Source: Cichorium intybus
Taxonomy: Eukaryota > Streptophyta > Magnoliopsida > Asterales > Asteraceae
Direction of reading: 5' to 3'
DNA length: 64,000 bases
NCBI GenBank assembly: GCA_023525715.1
Contig: CM042012.1
Location: 43,999,441 to 44,063,440, forward strand
The stretch's first letter is position 1. The number at the start of each line of letters is the position of its first letter. The notes under the pieces are model-generated. The model was not told where the DNA came from and searched no databases. It saw nothing but the letters and a program-made list of their open reading frames with translations. This document shows positions 9,258 through 21,289 of this stretch, piece by piece. Position numbers and translations under genes: made by a program.

Positions 9258-12200
9258 AGGATAAGACTGTATATGTAGCAAATGTCGAAGCAGAGAACAA
9301 ATGGAAAGCTGAAATTCAAAAGGAGCTCACTGCTGTTACAAAAAGGTTCAATCAGATGCTCGAGAGATTTCAACAGGAAAAAGGAGCATACGTGTTGCAT
9401 GGGCAGAGCATCTGCAATACATGTGGAAAAGTAGGACACAATCATAATGAGTGCTCAATGACTCATGAGGAAATAAGTCAAGTGCATGGATATGGTCGAT
9501 TTCACAACGCACCAAGGCCATTCCGAAGCAATCAGCAACGAGAATCGAGACAACCACCTATAAGGCAACAACAAGTGCAAACTCCACCTTCATTAGGAAG
9601 TACGAACATTGGTTTGCAAGAAATTTTCGGGCTATTAGTACAACTTCAGGAGGTAGAGAAATCTAATTCAGAAGCATTCCTGAGATTAGGAGAATCTCTT
9701 GGTAAAATAGAAAAACAAAAAGCAAGGGAGCAGGAGCAATCACACAAAATGCAAGTCAATGAAGTCATCACACTTAGGAGTGGGAAGAAGGTAGACAACA
9801 AGGTTGCAGCCCCGGTTAATGATGATGACAGTGATGTGGAAATAGTTTTTGATGAAAAAGAAGAATTGGAAAGAGAAAAGAGAAAGAATAAAGAGGAGCA
9901 GGTGCAGAAGAAGAAGACGAGTACCTGGGAAAAAGGAGAATCAAGTGGAACAGTTCCTTTTCCTACAGCCTTGGAAAAGCCGGAAAAAGGACCATTTGGG
10001 AAGAAGGGACCACAAGCTGAAGATATGTGGGAATTGTTTAAAGTAAACATTCCTTTAGTCAAACTCATCAAGGAGGTTCCCGCATATGCTAAATTTCTCA
10101 AAGACATGTGTATACACAAGAAACATATTCTGTCCCACTTGCCTAAGATGATTAGTTTACCTGAGAATGTAAGCTCCATCCTTATGGATGCGCTTCCTCC
10201 AAAGTTGAAAGATCCAGGAGTCCCTCTCATTTCCGTAGATTTAGGCAATGTGCACATTAAAAGAGCTCTGTTAGATTTAGGTGCTAGTGTAAATATATTG
10301 CCTGGACAGTTATTCGACAAGCATGAGTTCGGTACTATGAAATCTACTGACGTGATTCTACAGTTGGCTGACAAGTCCACCAAGGTTCCCAGAGGCATGT
10401 TAGTCGATGTTATCATCAGGGTAGGAGAATTTTACTACCCAGCAGATTTTCTTGTTTTGGATACCCGTCAAGCGATGAATGGAGAGCAGCCTACAATTAT
10501 TCTAGGGCGGCCGTTTTTGGCCACGGCTAATGCAAATATTGCTTGTCGTACTGGAGAAATGGGAATATCTTTTGGACACCGACAGGCTAAGATCAACATT
10601 TTCAATGCAGATCCCAAAGGAAGTAACATGGAAGAAGAGGAATGTTATCAAGTAGACATTATAGGCGAGCTTGTGCAGCATTACACTCCAGAGGTGCTTA
10701 AGGAAGAAGAAATAGAAACTCAGGAGGAAGCAATTGTTGGAAGAACAGAAACACAAAATATGGAAGAGAAAAAAGGATTCAAGTCCGAGGAATGTGCGCA
10801 TATAGAGAAGTTACCAACAGAAATTCCAAAGACATTAAAGCCCTCTTTACAAGAACCACCAAAGTTGGATCTGAAACCCTTACCAGAGCATCTGAAGTAT
10901 GCCTTTCTAGGGGAGAAGGATACTTTACTAGTAATTGTAGCAGCCAACTTGACGGAAAAGCAAGAACTAGAATTGCTTAAGGTATTGTCCAAACACAAGG
11001 AGGCTATCGGCTGGACGATCGCGGATCTAAAAGGGATTAGTCCGATTACATGCATGCATCGCATTATCATGGAAGAAGGAGCTAAACCTTCCAGAGATAC
11101 GCAAAGAAGGTTGAATCCCAACTTAAAAGAAGTTGTCAAAAAGGAGGTTCTTAAATGGTTGGACGCAGGAATCATTTATCCTATTTCCGACAGTGAATGG
11201 GTTAGCCCAACGCAGACTGTGCCGAAAAAGTCAGGAATCACTGTAGTAGATACTAAGGATGGTGACAAGATATCAACGAGACCTGTGACCGGATGGCGAG
11301 TTTGTATTGACTACCGGAAACTTAATGCTGCCACGTCTAAAGATCATTTCCCATTACCCTTCATCGACCAAATCGTGGAAAAATTAGCAGGGCAAAAGTA
11401 CTATTGTTTTTTGGATGGATACTCGGGGTATAACCAGATTGCAATTCATCCAGAAGATCAGGCGAAGACAACGTTCACATGTCCTTATGGTACCTTTGCT
11501 TTTCGCAGAATGCCATTTGGATTATGTAACGCACCTGCAACATTTCAACGATGTATGATGGCAATTTTTTCTGACATGATTGGGGAGGCACTAGAAATCT
11601 TCATGGATGATTTCTCAATTTTCGGACCTACATTTGAAACTTGCTTAGATCAATTGGAAAAGGTGCTGAAAAGATGTGTGGAAACAAACCTGGTTCTTTC
11701 CTGGGAGAAAAGCCATTTTATGGTACGAGAAGGAATAGTATTAGGACATGTGGTTTCTGAAAGAGGATTCGAAGTCGATCGCGCTAAAGTTAAGGTCATA
11801 TCCACATTGCCACCTCCAACATCGGTGAAAGGAATTAGATCATTCTTGGGGCATGCAGGGTTTTATCGCAGATTCATTAAAGATTTTAGTGCTATCTCTA
11901 AGCCCCTCTGTGGTCTTCTGTTAAAGGACACACCATTTATTTTTGATGATGAATGTACAAAGGCATTCAATATCCTTAAAAATAAATTGGTCGAGGCCCC
12001 CATCCTGAAGCCACCTGACTGGACACAACCTTTCGAGATAATGTGTGACGCTAGCGATTATGCCGCCGGTGCAGTGTTAGGACAGGAAATCGATAGGAAG
12101 CTTGTTGTCATCTGCTATGCTAGTAAAATTTTTTCTGAATCTCAATTGAATTACACAACCACTGAAAAAGAGTTATTAGCTGTGGTTTTTGCTTTAGATA

Positions 12201-12928
12201 AATTCAGATCTTATATCTGGGGATCCAAGGTGGGGGTTTACACTGACCACAGTGCAGTTCGACAATTGCTCACAAAAAAGGAATCCAAACCTCGATTAAT
12301 TAGGTGGATTCTTCTGCTGCAAGAATTCGATATAGACATCAAAGACAAGAAGGGAGCTGAGAACGTGGTAGCAGATCATCTTTCAAGACTACCAGCTGAA
12401 GGACTGGAAACAGGAATTCAAGACTCATTTCCTGACGAACAGTTGTTAGAAGTTAATGGAGCTCCATGGTACGCAAATTATGTAAATTTCCTGGCCACAG
12501 GAGCAATACCAAAACATTGGACGAAACAACGGCAGAAGCAATTTCGCACGTACGCAAAGAGATTCATCTGGGATGATCCAGACCTTTTCAAGGTAGGTGA
12601 AGATCAGATAATTCGTCGATGTGTGCCGGACAATGAAATTGGTAAAGTGTTGGATCTCTGTCATGCGTCAACATGTGGAGGACACTTCAGTGGAAGGAAA
12701 ACCGGGTATAAAGTTCTCGAATCTGGATTGTATTGGCCGACTATCTTTCGAGACGCGCATAAGACTGCCAAAGAGTGCATCAATTGCCAGCAATTAGGAA
12801 ATATATCAAAAAGGGATCAAATGCCTTTGAATCCAATTTTGGTGGTAGACATCTTTGATGTCTGGGAATCGATTTTATGGGTCCATTCCCCACATCACAT
12901 GGATACGTCTACATTTTGGTGGCAGTAG
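9254..12928 (+). pseudogene. pol: Athila-like pol: zinc knuckle, protease, RT, RNase H, integrase N-terminus
   Basis: 1224 codons. A Gag-type zinc knuckle CNTCGKVGHNHNEC lies at residues 54-67, followed by a Lys/Glu-rich linker. Protease is near 339 (LLDLGASVNILP, with ILGRPFLATANA downstream). RT runs from about 640 to 850 (WRVCIDYRKLN, MPFGLCNAPATFQ, FMDDFS in place of the usual YxDD). RNase H runs from about 925 to 1060 (MCDASDYAAGAVLG, YTDHSAVRQLL, ADHLSRL). The zinc-binding head of integrase (CINCQQLG) is near 1177. Near 12866-12870 the frame is lost at a short G run, so the last about 20 residues are out of frame and the integrase core continues in the ORF at 12877. Only this frameshift and the gag/pol break interrupt an otherwise complete polyprotein. 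Confidence 0.93.
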
Positions 12929-13773
12929 ATTATGTCTCAAAATGGATTGAGGCTGAAGCAACTCGCACTAACGACCATCACATGGTTTGCAAATTTGTAA
13001 AGAAAAACATCTTCACCAGGCATGGAGTCCCAAGGGTAATCATTAGCGACGGAGGATCACATTTCAAGAATTTCAAGTTCGGAAGATTGCTGAAACATTA
13101 TGGGGTAAATCATCGCATTGCAACGCCTTATCACCCACAGACCAGTGGTCAAGTCGAAGTATCTAATAGGCAAATCAAAGAGATCCTTCAGAAGACTGTC
13201 AAGACGGATAGAAAGGATTGGTCGTTAAGGTTAGATGACGCATTGTGGGCATACCGGACAGCATACAAAACACCGATCGGAACCACTCCATATCGGTTGG
13301 TTTATGGAAAGGGATGTCATCTACCAGTGGAAATCGCCAATCGTGCCTTATGGGCCGTCAAGAAAGTCAACATGGACTACACTGCTGCCGGAAAAGAAAG
13401 AAAATTTCAGTTGTCCGAGCTAGAGGAATTACGGGACGAAGCCTATGAGAATGCAGCCACTTATAAATCAAAGATGAAGCGATATCACGACGCAAAGCTG
13501 CGACTGAAAGTCTTTGAAGTCGGGCAAAAAGTTTGGTTGTATAACTCAAGACTGAAGATGTTTCCCGGAAAACTGAGAAGTAAGTGGAATGGTCCTTACA
13601 AAGTAATCGGCACTACAGACTATGGTGCAGTCGAAATCCAGGACTTAAAAGGTGGGCAACCATTTAAAGTCAATGGCCATAGACTCAAACCATACATTAC
13701 TGCAGGCACATTACAGAACTTAGAGGTTGAGACAGTCGAGTTCATAACAGAAATTCCAACGTATACGACGTAA
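12877..13773 (+). pseudogene. pol: Athila-like integrase core and C-terminus (frameshifted from pol)
   Basis: An rve-type integrase catalytic core, about 298 codons. The first acidic residue lies just before or at the frameshift. The second is in IISDGGSHF (about residue 56) and the third in TSGQVEVSNRQ (about 94). It continues through the usual KDWSLRLDDALWAYRTAYK segment and a C-terminal domain (VWLYNSRLKMFPGKLRSKW) ending at a TAA. The ATG at 12877 is an internal methionine of the ancestral polyprotein, not a natural start. The enzyme would insert the cDNA. Confidence 0.92.
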
Positions 13774-14553
13774 GCAGGTTAGTACCCGTCTGGCTGAAGA
13801 CGTTAAACTTAGCGCTTGTCGGGAGGCAACCCGATCATCATTTGTATAATGTTGCATGTCACTCTTAATTCTTTATATCCATGTTATCACGGTATGAAAA
13901 AGGCAAGTGTGGGGTCATTTTGGTAATTTTGTAGCACCGCGACGCGGGATCTGTGAGTCCGCGGCGCGCGTGTTCAATTTTTACGATTACGCTTGAAATC
14001 AGATTTTTAACGCGACGCGGATAGAAGCTTCCCGCGTCGCGGCCTTATATTAATTTGAAATTAGAGATAATCCTAAAAACAAAGTTTGAATGCCATTCCA
14101 AAACCCCCATTCTTGTATATAATCGAAACTTGATAATTCTTGCTTCTTTTCATCGTGGTAAAATCTCTTCGTGCAAGTAATCCATCTGCATTGTCTTTCT
14201 CTTCACAGCAAATCAAGTAAGCATCCTCTCTTCATCTCTTTTCTCTCTTTCTTGAACTTAGAGTAAATACTTCTGTAATCCGCAATGTTGCGATAATCTG
14301 GTGAAATCGACAGTGAAATTAAGATTAGACTACTATGCTCTGCAAAACCCAATATTTAGAACTAGGAAAAATGGCTTAGTAAGGACGTAATCTGCGAATT
14401 TTTCACCCTGAACTCACTCGCCGCGCCGCGCCTGTTACAGTCCGCGACGTGTATCATGAATACTCTTATAGCGCGCCGCGGGACTATATACGCACGACGC
14501 GCCGAGCGTCTGGACAGAACAGTAACTTTTAAATTTCGATTTTTGCAGAAACA
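13774..14553 (+). other. Non-coding region between integrase and the accessory ORF
   Basis: It holds a purine-tract-like AAGTGTGGGG (13905-13914) and four CGCG-core pairs (13936-13971, 14010-14042, 14419-14451, 14471-14508). It also holds a TATA-like TATATAAT (14116-14123), a donor-like CAA/GTAAGC (14217) and an acceptor-like TTTTTGCAG ending at 14548, five bases before the ATG at 14554. Together these could be a promoter and 5'-UTR intron for the next ORF. Confidence 0.45.
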
Positions 14554-15873
14554 ATGTCTTCTTCGGCCAGTTCGGAATCAATCGATTGGAACTCCCTGGC
14601 TACGAGAGTGGGTAGAACACGAGCTTATAACTTTTACAACCGTCGAACTATTCAACAACAGAAGCGGATTCTCCCCGCGCGATCGGTCAACTGGGAGTTG
14701 ACCACGGAGTCAGGGATTATGGCACATTTGCAGTACTGGCTGGTACAGACGGGGTATGACAAGGATGAGCTTATTTATACGTGTCGGGCTATCGAAAGCG
14801 CGGTCAACATGTCCGAACCAATCTACCGCGAGGTATACTTGTAGTTTCTTGCAAGTTACCACTTTGACCACCAACCGGTGGGGATGGATACAGAAGAGAT
14901 GGTGCAGTTCCGGTTGGGCAACCACAACCGCAGCTGCAGCTTACGGGAGTTCGGGTATTGGATCAGACTTTACACTGAGGAGGAGTCTGAGGCGCCAGGG
15001 TTTGACTTATTCCACCGGCGGGCTAACTACGCCGCCGACGACTCGTTTTCCCCTGGTGACTACTGGAGCACCATTTCATCCACACGGTATCATGAGAATA
15101 CCGTGCGTGAGGGATTGATGCATCTGCCTTCTCACCGGATGCTACATCGGTTGATCACGACCATGGTCTGGCTGCGTGCTGATGAGGAGCGAGTTACACC
15201 GCGTGAGTTGCACCTCATGTGGTGTCTGACCCGGATGTTGCAGACATGCAACATGCCATACTTCATTGCAGACTACTTCAGGCGGATCACCGACGCCCCG
15301 CTGCACCAGACTGCTCTCGGTGGAGGGCACTATGTTATGAGACTGGCACAGTCCTATGGGTTGCTGACTGAGCACGCCACCCGGGGGCTGACAGTTATCA
15401 CGCCAGTTCCTTTCAGCCCGCCCACCACCTTATCGAGGGATGTAATCTACATTGACGGTGGGGTCACGACATCTGAGCGATCCCCGTTTCCGGCCCTCCG
15501 GACCGAGCCATCTTCCTCAGCATCCAGGAAGCGTCAGCGAGTGACCGACAGTCTACCTCGCAGCCTCTCCCCTGCTACCATGGAGTCCCGGTACCTGGTT
15601 GACAAGATGCAGGCGATCCAGCAGACTCTGCAGACCCACCAGAGAGACCAGCAGGCACAGGCGGTTGTCACTAAGGAGATGAATAGACGGACCGAGAACA
15701 TGCAGGATCAGCTCTTATGGTTGGCCGACTGCATGATCACTTTCATGGCTAAAAGCCGATGTGCCCCACCGAGACCACAACCAACAATCCGGGATGAAGA
15801 CGAGGAGCCAATGGAGGAGGATCCAGAAGAAGACCCAGAGGAAGGAGAAGAAGATGACACTGCACACAACTGA
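14554..15873 (+). pseudogene. Athila-type accessory ORF of unknown function, one premature stop
   Basis: A single frame of about 440 codons interrupted by one TAG (14842-14844, codon 97). The N-terminal part is basic and aromatic. Residues about 115-140 read VQFRLGNHNRSCSLREFGYW, a pattern of the plant transposon-protein/PMD-like kind (FRLG...LREFG). After an alpha-rich middle comes a Ser/Pro/basic stretch (SSSASRKRQR, possible nuclear signal), a Gln-rich helix likely to form a coiled coil (about 351-393) and a very acidic tail (about 414-436). I see no signal peptide or membrane helix, so nothing supports an envelope protein. ORFs with this placement, sense strand after integrase, are known in Athila-like elements, but their function is not established. 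Apart from the TAG the frame is clean. Confidence 0.7.
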
Positions 15874-17132
15874 GGGTGTATTTATGAGTGTCTTTTTGTC
15901 TTTTTGTTAGTTTTTGTCTTTTAAAACATTTTGCATAGATTTTACATGTTTTTCTTAGGTAGGTAGGAATTAATTGTTCATAGTTGACAAAAAAATAAGC
16001 CATTGGGCATTAGTAAGTTGAATAAAACTAGTAGGTTTTGTGTTGAGTGCTTGTTTATGAGTGTTTGAATGTGGCTGAATTTTCTGCAATTACCGCGCCG
16101 CGGATCTCATATATATGCGCGACGCGGTCATTTCCGTTTCCACAACAGTTTTCAACTCTCGTAATTACCGCGACGCGTATATCTTAATTGCGCGCCGCGG
16201 TCATCTGCAACACATACATTCTTTTATTTGTTAAGTTGTGCATGATATACCAAATTGAGAGGGAGTTGTCTCAGACAAGTGTGGGGTCACCGTGCCCCCT
16301 CCACTTGTCTTGACCACCGGCGTGTCCTACTGTAGCGCTACAACTCCAGCATATGAATCGGGGATCTTTTGTATGCATTATACCTGTGATATTGAGCACC
16401 AAGCAGTCTACCGTCCAAAAAGGGGTAACTCTTTCTCCCTTGTTTTGAATTAATTTTTGTACAACGGGGACGTTATACGGTTTTAAGTGTGGGGTGTGGA
16501 CGGTCGAAAGAGATATTTTTGAAATTTTTGCAGAAATGATCAATTTTTCAATTTTTAGCAATATTTTTCAAAATTTTTAATGAATTGCAATTTTGAAATG
16601 AATGGTTTGTGATTGTGATAGCATTAGTATTTTTCAAGAAATACTATTTATTTGTGATCATACTATTAGTTAGTCAAATAAGTTGAGTTTTACGAGTTTA
16701 GAAGATTAAGCCGTTTTAGGATTGGAATTTAGGAAGGAAAAGTCAGTCAGTGGCCTTTGTTGTTCGAGCCAGTAGGTCTAAAATGGGTGGGCCTTATGCA
16801 CCTTACCACCTAAGATCGTCTGGTCTGGGATGGTATTTCTGAAAGCTCGCTACACGGACAACATCGAAAGTCATGGACAATTCCTTAATGGCCTTTAGAA
16901 TCTGAACGAGTAAGTACACTTCATTGTGGACAGAAAGTTTGTAATCAAGGGTTCTTTAGAAAGCCATGAATTCCAAAGAACAACTCAATTATGTTTTCAC
17001 GAACTATTCCATTCTAACTCGAAGAGCAATAAACTTTGAAACTAAACACAGTCAAAAATTGTTCGATTCTCTATTACAATTTGTTAAAAACTCTCTTGCT
17101 TGGGCACAAGCAAGGCACAAGTGTGGGGTGTT
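15874..17132 (+). other. 3' non-coding region of the Athila-like element
   Basis: It contains CGCG-core pairs at 16093-16128 and 16168-16202, and AAGTGTGGGG motifs at 16277-16286, 16485-16494 and 17119-17128. The last of these abuts the 3' LTR (17133) and is the expected polypurine tract. No ORF stands out. Confidence 0.6.
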
Positions 17133-18232
17133 TGACAACGCCTAGTGATATCAAGTATTTTAGGCGTTGTTGAGCCCTGTTCTTGGTAAAATTATATCAA
17201 ATATGCATGGGTATTCTCACTTTTCGTGCCAGGACTTGTCTGGAGAAAAAGAACAGAAATAGGGACTAAAAGTGTACAAAAGGAAAAAGTATGGAAAGAA
17301 TGAAAAATCAAGAGAAGACGTATGCGCGCCGCGGATTTATCTTCTGCGCGACGCGGGCGTAAGGCGGTGGAACACATTTGAATGACGAAAAAACGGGGAA
17401 CGGATAAGTACGCGCGCCGCGGATTTCACTTATGCGCGGCGCGGTCACGGGAAATTTGCAACTATAAATAGAGGCATTTCCAGCCGAAAACCGGAGCAAA
17501 GACCGGGGGTAAACATCGACCTAGAAGCTCTTTGACTCGAGGATTCCATTTCAGAAGCCATCATTTGGTATTTTCATGTTTTAGATTTTATTTCATTTTA
17601 GTTAAACATTTGTAAGCTTTGAGTTGAATCTTTGGGTGTGACAACCATTGATCTTCAGCTTAGGGTTCTGTTTTTAGTAGTGTTTGGTTACTGATTTAAT
17701 GTTTGGATATTGGTTTTGGTGAATGAAATCATTCGGTTAATGTTAACATTGGTTTTTCGGTATATTGGATGTTAGATTGTGTTTTGATTGTTTGTTTGTG
17801 TTTGGATTTTATTTGTGACTTAGTTGGGACTGTTTCCCTTTGCTGAAAACAGTAGCTAACTTGGTTAGGTTAGGCATTAAACGTTGGCTATTAACTGTCT
17901 CATAGAACTCTAGTTATTAGCTAGTTTATGCTATGCTTGGTTTTGCTAGTTTGAATGCCTTCAATTGCTTCTGATTCAGAGATGTACTTCTGAGTTCAGA
18001 AAGTAACTAGGTCATTTGGACATAGCTAAGCTTGGCTTGGGTGTTTGAATATTGTTTCAAGATAGAAAGATAGAAATTAGTTCCTCCGACTATAGCTGTG
18101 ACACTATTCGTTGGTAATCTCTCATCTAGGCTAACCACGTAGCTCCTGTGGATCGACCCTGACTCCACTATACTAGTGAATGTTAGGTTATTTCTTATTT
18201 TTGACCGCATGACGACCTCTGCGTGCACGTCA
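17133..18232 (+). repeat. 3' LTR of the Athila-like element (1100 bp)
   Basis: Same length as the 5' LTR and over 99% identical by eye. It is followed directly by the target duplication AGCGG. Confidence 0.95.
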
Positions 18233-18545
18233 AGCGGCTTGGCTGAAGAATTTTCTCGGGGACCTTGGAGTTGTCCCGAGCATTCAGGAGCCGGTGGAAC
18301 TTTTCTGCGATAATGAAGGAGCGGTCGCCTTGACAAAGGAACCGCGAGACCATGGAAAGTCCAGGCATATCGAAAGAAAGTACCACTACATTCGACATCA
18401 AGTAGAAGAAGGGCACTTACTGGTTAATCGGGTATCATCAGAAGACAATCCTGCAGATCCTTTGACTAAGGCTCTGAGCAGGATCAAGCACAATCAGCAT
18501 GCTCGGAGCATTGGATTGAAGGATGATATTAGTTTTAGTGATTAG
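18233..18545 (+). pseudogene. pol: Copia A RNase H, distal half
   Basis: Continues the reading frame that breaks off at 6718 once one AGCGG is removed. LFCDNEGAVALTKEP is the RNase H segment with a catalytic Asp. It is followed by RHIERKYHYIRHQVEEG and the usual Copia ending NPADPLTKALS. The stop is at 18543-18545. RNase H would degrade the RNA template during reverse transcription. The protein cannot be made from this locus. Confidence 0.93.
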
Positions 18546-19355
18546 ATAGATTTGAAACTTGTAAACAGTATAAATGTAATTGACTCGGTGATTTTATAAT
18601 TGAGATTTATAAATGAGTATTGTTACTGCCTTTGTCGATTGTTTATTTCTGTGTTTCTATATTTGCATGTTTAACTTCCTTAACAATTAGATTATTTAAA
18701 ACTCCACAGTCGATCATACTGTTAGGAAGTAAGTGTGAACAAAGACTGTCATTAATCGGTTGCAGACTGTCTAATGAGTTAGACATTGCAGTAAGACTGC
18801 TGCAACGTTCATGAGTACTTAGAAAATAGAGATTTGAGTATTGGATAAACCCGCGCTTAACAGATTGCTTCATGGATTATATCACGAGCAATGTTAAGAC
18901 GATAATATCCGGTGATCTTTAAGTGGAGAGATATGATCTGTTATTTGCGAGACAAGTGCTTATTGATAATGCGAAACCGCGCCGGTAACTCGGTGTTATA
19001 AAACGCATTGTTGTGAGTATTTTGACCCGCAAAAGGTATGGACATATAAGTCGAAACTTATCCGTCCCCTGACCCGATGGGAAACAGATATCTGTAGGCC
19101 TCTCGATGATTTAGAAGTTGACTGAAAGTGTTGGCCAACCGGGACTAAATTGATGTGTTCAATTAGTAGTCTCTAAAGTCATATGCAAATCAGAAATTGA
19201 GAAACAGAGTATCAGGCCAAGATTGATGTTAGTCCATGTCTTGAGTCTGAAAATATCCTGTTGGACGGAGGATCATCAAATCACTTATCTTTGGACAGAA
19301 CTGACTGGGTCAGAGTTCAGACAATTAAAGTCGTAGACTTATCCAAGTGGGAGAC
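18546..19355 (+). other. Copia A 3' non-coding region with polypurine tract
   Basis: 810 bp without a convincing ORF. The purine tract AAGTGGGAGA (19345-19354) abuts the 3' LTR at 19356, as expected for Copia plus-strand priming. Confidence 0.8.
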
Positions 19356-20124
19356 TGTTGGATTAGGTGTCTAAGCCATGACTTATAATTGTATTTATCT
19401 TATGAATAAAAGCAAAGTCCATTTGGGTTGCCCTCATAGGTGGAGGATAGATGTATAGTTCAGTAGAGAGAATAATTGATTTATTAATTAATAAATCAAT
19501 AGAAAATAAATATATGGTTTATTAATATATTTAAGTGTGAATATATTAATTAGAAACTATAATAATTAATTAAGTGTTAATCTAGAATTAATTGGATTTA
19601 ATTTAGTGATTAAATTAATTAATTAAAAGGTGCAGGGACTGGTTTGGCATTTATTCAATAGTTGAATAACTGGCCAGGTAAAAACCTGGGGCAAAGTTGG
19701 CGCCACCCTGGAGGCTCCTCCAGGGTTTTGGCGAAACCCTAATTAGGGTTTGGGAAGTCTGGTCCAAGTGGCCAAAAGCCTTGTCCACTTGGAGGCTTTC
19801 TAGGGTTTCAGGTGTAACCCTAGGAGGCTATATAAGGAACCCCCTGGGTGCCCTAAATCCCACGCCTCCCTCTCTCTATGATTACTCTGCTGGACTGATT
19901 CTTCCATCTTTTGGGTGTGACTTGCATTTGAGGCAGGATTTCTTTGCTGCTTGCTTGAAGGATCATAAGATCAAAGGTTGGTTTTCTTAATTCTTCTTTA
20001 GAACTAAATTGTATCCTTTAGGTTTTTAGTTTATTATCTTCATAGAAGAAAACATAGATCATATTAGGGTTGCATGTGAACCATAGGAATTTTTTGTGTT
20101 CATTGCTTGCATAGAAACCCTTCA
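19356..20124 (+). repeat. 3' LTR of Copia A (769 bp)
   Basis: A near-identical copy of 1006-1774 with the same four dyad elements and TATA box. Confidence 0.95.
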
Positions 20125-20671
20125 GGGTAATCATCGACTGAAGGCGAATCTGAAATGGGGTTTTTGAGTTGGGTTGTGGAGAAAAGGTTGGAAAAACTCA
20201 ATTCTTTCATTTTTGTGTGATTTCATTTTCTTATTTATGGAAATCGAATGGTTTACTGAAATCATATGTGCAGTGTGTAGCTGAATCTGAAATTGAAAGT
20301 GGTGGTCGGTGGTGGCAGTCGGTAATGGTGGTGGGGGATGATGGTGGTCCTAGCGGCGGGTGGGGTGAGAAGGGGGTGGGGTGTGGGTTTTTTTAATACA
20401 AAGTTTTTATAAAAATGTACTAAAAAGGAAAATAAAAAAGAAAAAAGAAAAAGAAACTAAAAGAGTAATATTCACAAATGGTCCCTGCTATGGAAAAAAC
20501 CATTTTGCCATTGTCTTTTATGTACTTAACGGCTAAAATTTGACGGAAGGACCATTCATAAAAAGTTTTCAAACCACAGGGACCATCATTAAGGTTTTTT
20601 AAAGTTAGAGACTAAAGTTGATATCCTGTGAAACCACAGAGACCATTTATGAAGTTTTGTCCTAAATAATA
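20125..20671. other. Host or old-repeat sequence between Copia A and the MULE
   Basis: 20280-20395 is GGT/GTGG-rich. 20460-20660 resembles worn MULE terminal sequence (ATGGTCCCTG, ACCACAGGGACCAT in both orientations). No gene is seen. Confidence 0.4.
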
Positions 20672-20680
20672 GAATATTTA

Positions 20681-20910
20681 GAGTAAATTACAGATATGGC
20701 CCCTGAGGTTTACCAAAACTAACAGAGAGAACCCAAGTATTCGATTGTCACTATATTGGTCACTAAGGTTCGCAAAATCCTACAAATCGGTCCTTGAGTA
20801 AAGTAAAAAGACTAAAATACCATTTTTAATTTCTTTTTTCTTTTTCTTTGAATTTATTATTTATTTTATTAATAAAAAAAAGAAAATACCCCACCCACTC
20901 CCACCCCCAC

Positions 20911-20955
<45 letters not shown>

Positions 20956-21049
20956 ACAATCAAACACATAGTATCGGTATGAAGCACAACAATGGTAAAG
21001 GACCTGCTAGAAGCTTTTTAAGATCCACAACCAGAAATATTTCATCGAC
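20681..21049 (+). repeat. Left TIR of the MULE
   Basis: About 370 bp, reverse complement of 25520-25899 with indels. It contains a C-rich stretch (CCCACTCCCACCCCCACG) and a (CT)n run at about 20911-20950. Confidence 0.88.
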
Positions 21050-21289
21050 ACCTTAATTTAGAAAATCCAAGAAACAACATCTGGAATTATCCTCAATGGT
21101 GTCGATTGAGTTGTTTTGCTTCAATTCAAATTCCCACCATGCACAATCGGAGACACTCATCATTTTTCTCCAACGGAATCCCTATCGTCGCCGGAACTAC
21201 AGTAGCTCTGCTACTACTATGGGCTTTCTTGACAGTAATCAGCTTCACTTTTCCTTTGATCTCTCCCCGCTAAACCATCAATTTTAGAA

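Larger units (their letters stand above)
6719..18232 (+). mobile_element. Athila-like Ty3/gypsy LTR retrotransposon, nested in Copia A
   Basis: 1100-bp LTRs (6719-7818 and 17133-18232) differ by only a handful of bases. The 5-bp target duplication AGCGG is perfect (6714-6718 and 18233-18237). The PBS TGGCGCCGTTGCCGGGG fits tRNA-Asp, as in Athila elements. The order is gag, protease, RT, RNase H, integrase (Gypsy order), then a 3.4-kb region with an extra ORF, then a purine tract ending at the 3' LTR. Protease of the 'DLGASVN' form and the extra 3' ORF also fit Athila. It is younger than Copia A because it interrupts it. Confidence 0.95.
1006..20124 (+). mobile_element. Copia A: Ty1/copia LTR retrotransposon, split by a nested Athila-like element
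   Basis: Two 769-bp LTRs (1006-1774 and 19356-20124) differ by about eight substitutions by eye, so the insertion is fairly recent. After removal of the nested element (6719-18232 plus one AGCGG) it is about 7.6 kb. The order is LTR, tRNA-Met PBS, long leader, gag, protease, integrase, RT, RNase H, 3' non-coding, purine tract, LTR, which is the Copia order because integrase precedes RT. Possible target duplications GGGTC (1001-1005) and GGGTA (20125-20129) differ at one base. It is not functional as it stands: there is a gag frameshift, an RNase H deletion, a stop codon and the nested insertion. Confidence 0.93.

Noticed and set aside
9646..10416. 256-codon minus-strand ORF
   Set aside because: Antisense shadow of the Athila pol frame. 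The Ser/Leu-rich composition is typical of such shadows.
14554..15873. Envelope gene in the Athila-like element
   Set aside because: The position suits an env-like ORF, but there is no signal peptide, transmembrane helix or fusion-type segment, and the tail is highly acidic.
18007..18416. Minus-strand ORFs across the Athila 3' LTR / Copia A junction
   Set aside because: They are antisense to LTR and RNase H coding sequence and are explained by those features.
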